From IMG/VR virus record IMGVR_UViG_3300046167_000702, positions 1 to 43,013 of that record: a DNA stretch of 43,013 nucleotides; one strand, written 5' to 3'. Made by a program: the position numbers and the translations under genes. The notes beneath the pieces are model-generated. The model was not told the DNA's origin, did no database searches, and saw only the letters and a list, made by a program, of their open reading frames with translations. Shown here piece by piece: positions 39,873-43,013 of this stretch. Source of the DNA: a virus. Positions within the stretch are counted from its first letter, which is position 1; each line of letters opens with the position of its first letter.

Positions 39873-41329
39873 GCAAGAAAACAAAACAAACGCCTGCTGA
39901 AGTAGCAAGCAAAATTGCTCAGTTTTTAGCTAAGCAGGAAGAAACGCTCAGCCGTTATCCTGTAGGGCCTATGGCTAATAGTGCTCGCGCCAATATGAAA
40001 AAAGGGTATGCTGCACTCGAAGCTTTAAAGGGTCAGAATGAGCAAATGCGTTTAGGTCAACAAGCCGCCGCCGCACCACAACAAGCAATGAAGTATGGAG
40101 GAACGCCGACTCCTCCGGCAGTAGCTGCTACTATTTCATCAGAAACAAATTTGACTGCAGGTCAGATTGATATGATGAACTACTTAAAACTAGAGCATGG
40201 GTATAGCGATGCAGTAGCTTTAGCAGCTATTAGCCCAACCAGCAAAGAATCTGGGGGAGACAGTATGGCTGTAGAAAATTCTTATGCTAATACGAGTGCT
40301 GCAAATATTCGAGCTGTTAACAGTAGGTTTAAAAAAGCATTAGCAGATAAGACCGATGCAGAGATTGATGTCTTGAAAAAAGACCCTGAAGCATTTTTTA
40401 ATTTAGTTTACAAAGATGCTACTGGTAATGGTGCAGAGGGCGATGGTTATAAGTACAGAGGCAGAGGTCTAGTTCAACTTACTGGAAAAGCAAACTATGC
40501 AGCTGCAAGCCAAGAGCTTTTTGGAAATGATGACTTAGTGGAGAATCCGGATTTGTTATTGGACCCAGCTATTGCGGGTCAGGTAGCAGGATGGTTTACT
40601 GCTACTAGAGGTAAAGGAGTTGAAGGCTACTTAGATTTTGACGTCTCTGAAGAGAACCCAAGCCCTGAGCAGCTGCAACAAGTTATGAATGGCTCTTATG
40701 CTACTATTGCAACAGGTGGCACGCTGTCTGTGACGAAGGCTCAGGATGCAGAATACATGTCTGATAATTACGGGCAGTACTCGAGAAGTATGCCTAAAAT
40801 GCAAACATTTACTAGTGACACTCTCCCACTAGTGCAGACAAGTAATGCATATCAGGATACTTTTAACTTGCCTAATCCGCCTCCTGCTGCTCCGACTGAG
40901 TCTACTAACGCAGTGTCAGAACCGGCACAATCTAATGTTCCGCCTGAGCTAAATGATGATATTCTGCTTGAGAAAGTCTTGGAAGATCCTAAGATGCAGA
41001 AATTCATGGAGCGCAACAATGTCGCTACAGACGCATTGCAGACGGCTATTGGAGGAGATTATGTGGACATTCCAAATCGTAGTGCTTTTGATGCCAACAT
41101 TCGTCGTGTTGCACGAGACTATATCGGTGCAAGGGAGGAGTTGATTTCAGGTCCGGGACCATCTACGGATAAAGACACTACAGGTGACTCTATTGGATGG
41201 AGTGAATCTACCGGCATTTCTCGAGAGCGTTATAAAGAGTTACGTGCAAAGGCAGCAGCTGAAAATCCTGGTGAAGCTCTAGCTTACTTCCCTGGCCCTA
41301 ATGGTACCGAGGGGAGCGTTCAGTTCTAA
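39869..41329 (+). CDS. Internal virion lysozyme/chitinase-like (GH19) protein, N-terminal part
   Basis: The first 90 residues are polar with an Ala/Gln-rich linker. Residues 95-260 form a GH19-type fold: SPTSKESGGD (candidate catalytic Glu127), GAEGDGYKYRGRGLVQLTGK with GRG at 198-200 and LTGKANY, then a Trp in VAGWFTATRG. GH19 domains cut chitin or peptidoglycan glycan strands, here probably to open a local hole in the wall during DNA entry. The frame stops at 41327-41329, but the +1 frame continues for 561 codons. The break is at a GGGG run (41311-41314). Confidence 0.78.
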   Translation: MSKKTKQTPAEVASKIAQFLAKQEETLSRYPVGPMANSARANMKKGYAALEALKGQNEQMRLGQQAAAAPQQAMKYGGTPTPPAVAATISSETNLTAGQIDMMNYLKLEHGYSDAVALAAISPTSKESGGDSMAVENSYANTSAANIRAVNSRFKKALADKTDAEIDVLKKDPEAFFNLVYKDATGNGAEGDGYKYRGRGLVQLTGKANYAAASQELFGNDDLVENPDLLLDPAIAGQVAGWFTATRGKGVEGYLDFDVSEENPSPEQLQQVMNGSYATIATGGTLSVTKAQDAEYMSDNYGQYSRSMPKMQTFTSDTLPLVQTSNAYQDTFNLPNPPPAAPTESTNAVSEPAQSNVPPELNDDILLEKVLEDPKMQKFMERNNVATDALQTAIGGDYVDIPNRSAFDANIRRVARDYIGAREELISGPGPSTDKDTTGDSIGWSESTGISRERYKELRAKAAAENPGEALAYFPGPNGTEGSVQF

Positions 41330-41330
41330 T

Positions 41331-43013
41331 GCGGCCACTCCTTTAGCAACAGCGGAGGTAGAAGCTGAGGTGCCCCGTGATGCAAACGGCCGCCCGATTT
41401 TTGGTGGGATGCAGGCTAAAATCAACTATGATAATTTCAATGCGGGGGCTGAAGGCTTTCAACGCAGAGGCATTGATTTGTCTAATGCAATTAATGAAAG
41501 TCGGAACCAGTTTGCGAGAAACTATTTAATGCCTACTGCTGGGGTAATGTTAGGAGGCGCTGCTTTGCCGTATCTAGCTTCAGGCGTTGGTTTGCTTGGT
41601 GCAGGAGAGTTTGGCACAGCTTTAGGTACTGTAGGCACGCAGTTTATGGGAGGTTTAGCCATGAATCCTGCATCTATGGGTTCGATACCTGGTGTAGTTG
41701 GAGGAGGACTAAGCGCGTTGGGAATGAGCAATGCGATTAAAAAAACTACTGGTGACTACGGCTTAGAGGGCGGTCAAGCAAACGCACTTGAAGTAGCCAA
41801 TGATCCTAACATGTCAAATGTTGACAAGGCAGCGTATTTTGCTGAAATTGGAATAGGCTTGTCGCCTATGGTATTTAACTCTCCGACCGCAATAAAAAAC
41901 ATTTTCCGAGGTCGTCCAAGTGACTTTCCCGGGAGCTATGGTTCTTATTTAAATGCGCGTCGAGGTTTAATTAATACTGCAGATGATACTAGTGCTACTG
42001 TAAAGGCTACTGAAGATGCGTATCAAGCGGTTAGAGGTACAAGGGTAAAATCGAAAGGCACTGCACATAAAGCGGGTAAAGCAGACCAAAGAGCCACAAG
42101 GCTTGAGCAGAAAGCTGCTAAGGCTCAAGAAAAAGCGGCAAATGCTACTCCTAAAAATCAGCCTAAAGCAAACGCTGATGCAGAGAAAGCTTTACAAAAA
42201 GCTTCTAATGCTAGAGCCAAAGCTGCAGAATTAAAAGCTGCGGACGATGCAACATTAAAATCTCAACAGGCTGCAGGGGCTAGGCGCAATAATGCTGTAG
42301 GCCGGTCGCAAGCAGCGGACGAGGAGTTAGCGGCATTCAATCAGCGGTATAATGCTGCGCGCACGCCGTATGGTTTAACACCTTCACAACGCTTGCCTAG
42401 TCAAGTAGCGGGAGCATTAGCTCTGGGTGATATGATGCCTGGTTATAATATAGATAACAATGTAGAGCCGGCAAGCGTAGACCCTAGAGCGGTACAAGTT
42501 CAGATAGAAGAGCCTGTAGTACCTGTTGGAAATAGTGCGGTAACAGATTCTCAGCCGGGTGTAGATGCAGGCACTGGAGCAGGGGCAGTAACAGGAAACG
42601 ATACTTCAGATCCTATTGGAGCTAATTTCTCAGACGGGACAGGCACTGAAACTGCGCCAGGTACAAGAACATTTAATGATGCGGATGTTCCTATGACTGC
42701 AGATGGTTATAACCTGAACATGGGTAAAGGCAATATGCTTATGGGTATACCTGCTGCTGCAGCATTAGGGAGTGCTGCTATTCAAGGACGCGCTCTTAAC
42801 CAGTTACAAGGTCCTACGGCTCCTATTACTACAGATATTCCTGCTTTTAATTACGAAAGTACCATTGCTCAACAGATGCAAGATGTGCGAGATAATACTC
42901 GTGCTATGGGTCAAGTTGATGGACTGTCTGCACCACAATCTGCGGCAATGCGTCAAGGTTTGCTAGGAGAAAGATTTAGACAAGAACAGCGTTTACGATC
43001 TGCAGACAATGAA
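41331..43013 (+). CDS. Internal virion protein, continuation after frame break (partial)
   Basis: The +1 frame is open from before the preceding stop to the window edge, 561 codons with no stop. It begins AATPLATAEVEAEVPRDANG and has a Gly/Ala-rich hydrophobic region (GVMLGGAALPYLASGVGLLG, about codons 63-82), then a long Ala/Lys/Glu/Gln coiled coil (codons 225-330, with KAAKAQEKAANATPKNQPKA) and a variable Gly/Thr/Val-rich section. With the upstream GH19 part it would be over 1000 residues. No start codon is claimed; the gene is cut by the window end. Confidence 0.68.

Noticed and set aside
1-43013. CRISPR arrays, insertion sequences, integrase, rRNA or standard tRNA genes.
   Set aside because: I saw no regularly spaced direct repeats, transposase or recombinase motifs, or RNA gene signatures while reading the window. 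This is not an exhaustive computed search.

Overview
The window is a stretch of a tailed double-stranded DNA phage or prophage genome, probably one that infects a member of the Bacteroidota. The host guess is an inference: almost no start codon has a Shine-Dalgarno sequence, most are preceded by A/T-rich stretches as in Bacteroidota, and several proteins look like those of Bacteroidota podoviruses, including crAss-like phages. I see no long tape-measure, sheath or tail-tube gene. Two large internal-virion-type proteins, one with a lysozyme/chitinase domain, close the window. A short-tailed (podovirus-like) particle is therefore the best fit, but it is not proven.

Layout. Bases 1-3067 are an accessory arm. 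It opens with the last codons of a Lys/Arg-rich plus-strand protein and a bidirectional terminator. Small minus-strand genes follow, among them an ATGA-coupled membrane cassette (lipoprotein, 26-residue transmembrane peptide, two-helix membrane protein) and a hairpin-rich region of about 500 bp without a clear gene. A divergent intergenic region (3068-3199) separates this arm from the plus-strand late operon. The operon begins with small genes, one of them a candidate Acb2/Tad1-type cyclic-nucleotide sponge. It continues with terminase (5228-7237), portal (7249-9447), acidic scaffold-like protein, and major capsid protein (10629-12056) followed by a strong intrinsic terminator.

From 12139 to 19141 come head/connector candidates, Ser/Thr/Ala-rich structural proteins and a calcineurin-like metallophosphoesterase. 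From 19141 to 29163 is a fibre/appendage cluster in which several proteins share an N-terminal motif, some with a dockerin-like calcium loop. From 29160 to 30242 is a lysis-type group (DUF5675-like protein, 51-residue protein, 3TM holin). From 30230 to 36588 is a connector/tail group resembling that of crAss-like phages, ending in a 1495-residue protein. From 36646 to 38043 are tiny genes, several extremely basic (DUF5872- and DUF6321-like) and one acidic. From 38040 to the end are internal virion proteins, the last cut by the window edge.

Four long genes (near 16750, 18590, 28815 and 41312) are each split by a single +1 frame change. Homologous-looking sequence continues in the next frame each time. 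Consensus errors are the simplest explanation; programmed shifting or real decay cannot be excluded from the sequence alone. Several genes shorter than 55 codons were found by reading the gaps, many joined to their neighbours by ATGA or TAATG overlaps.
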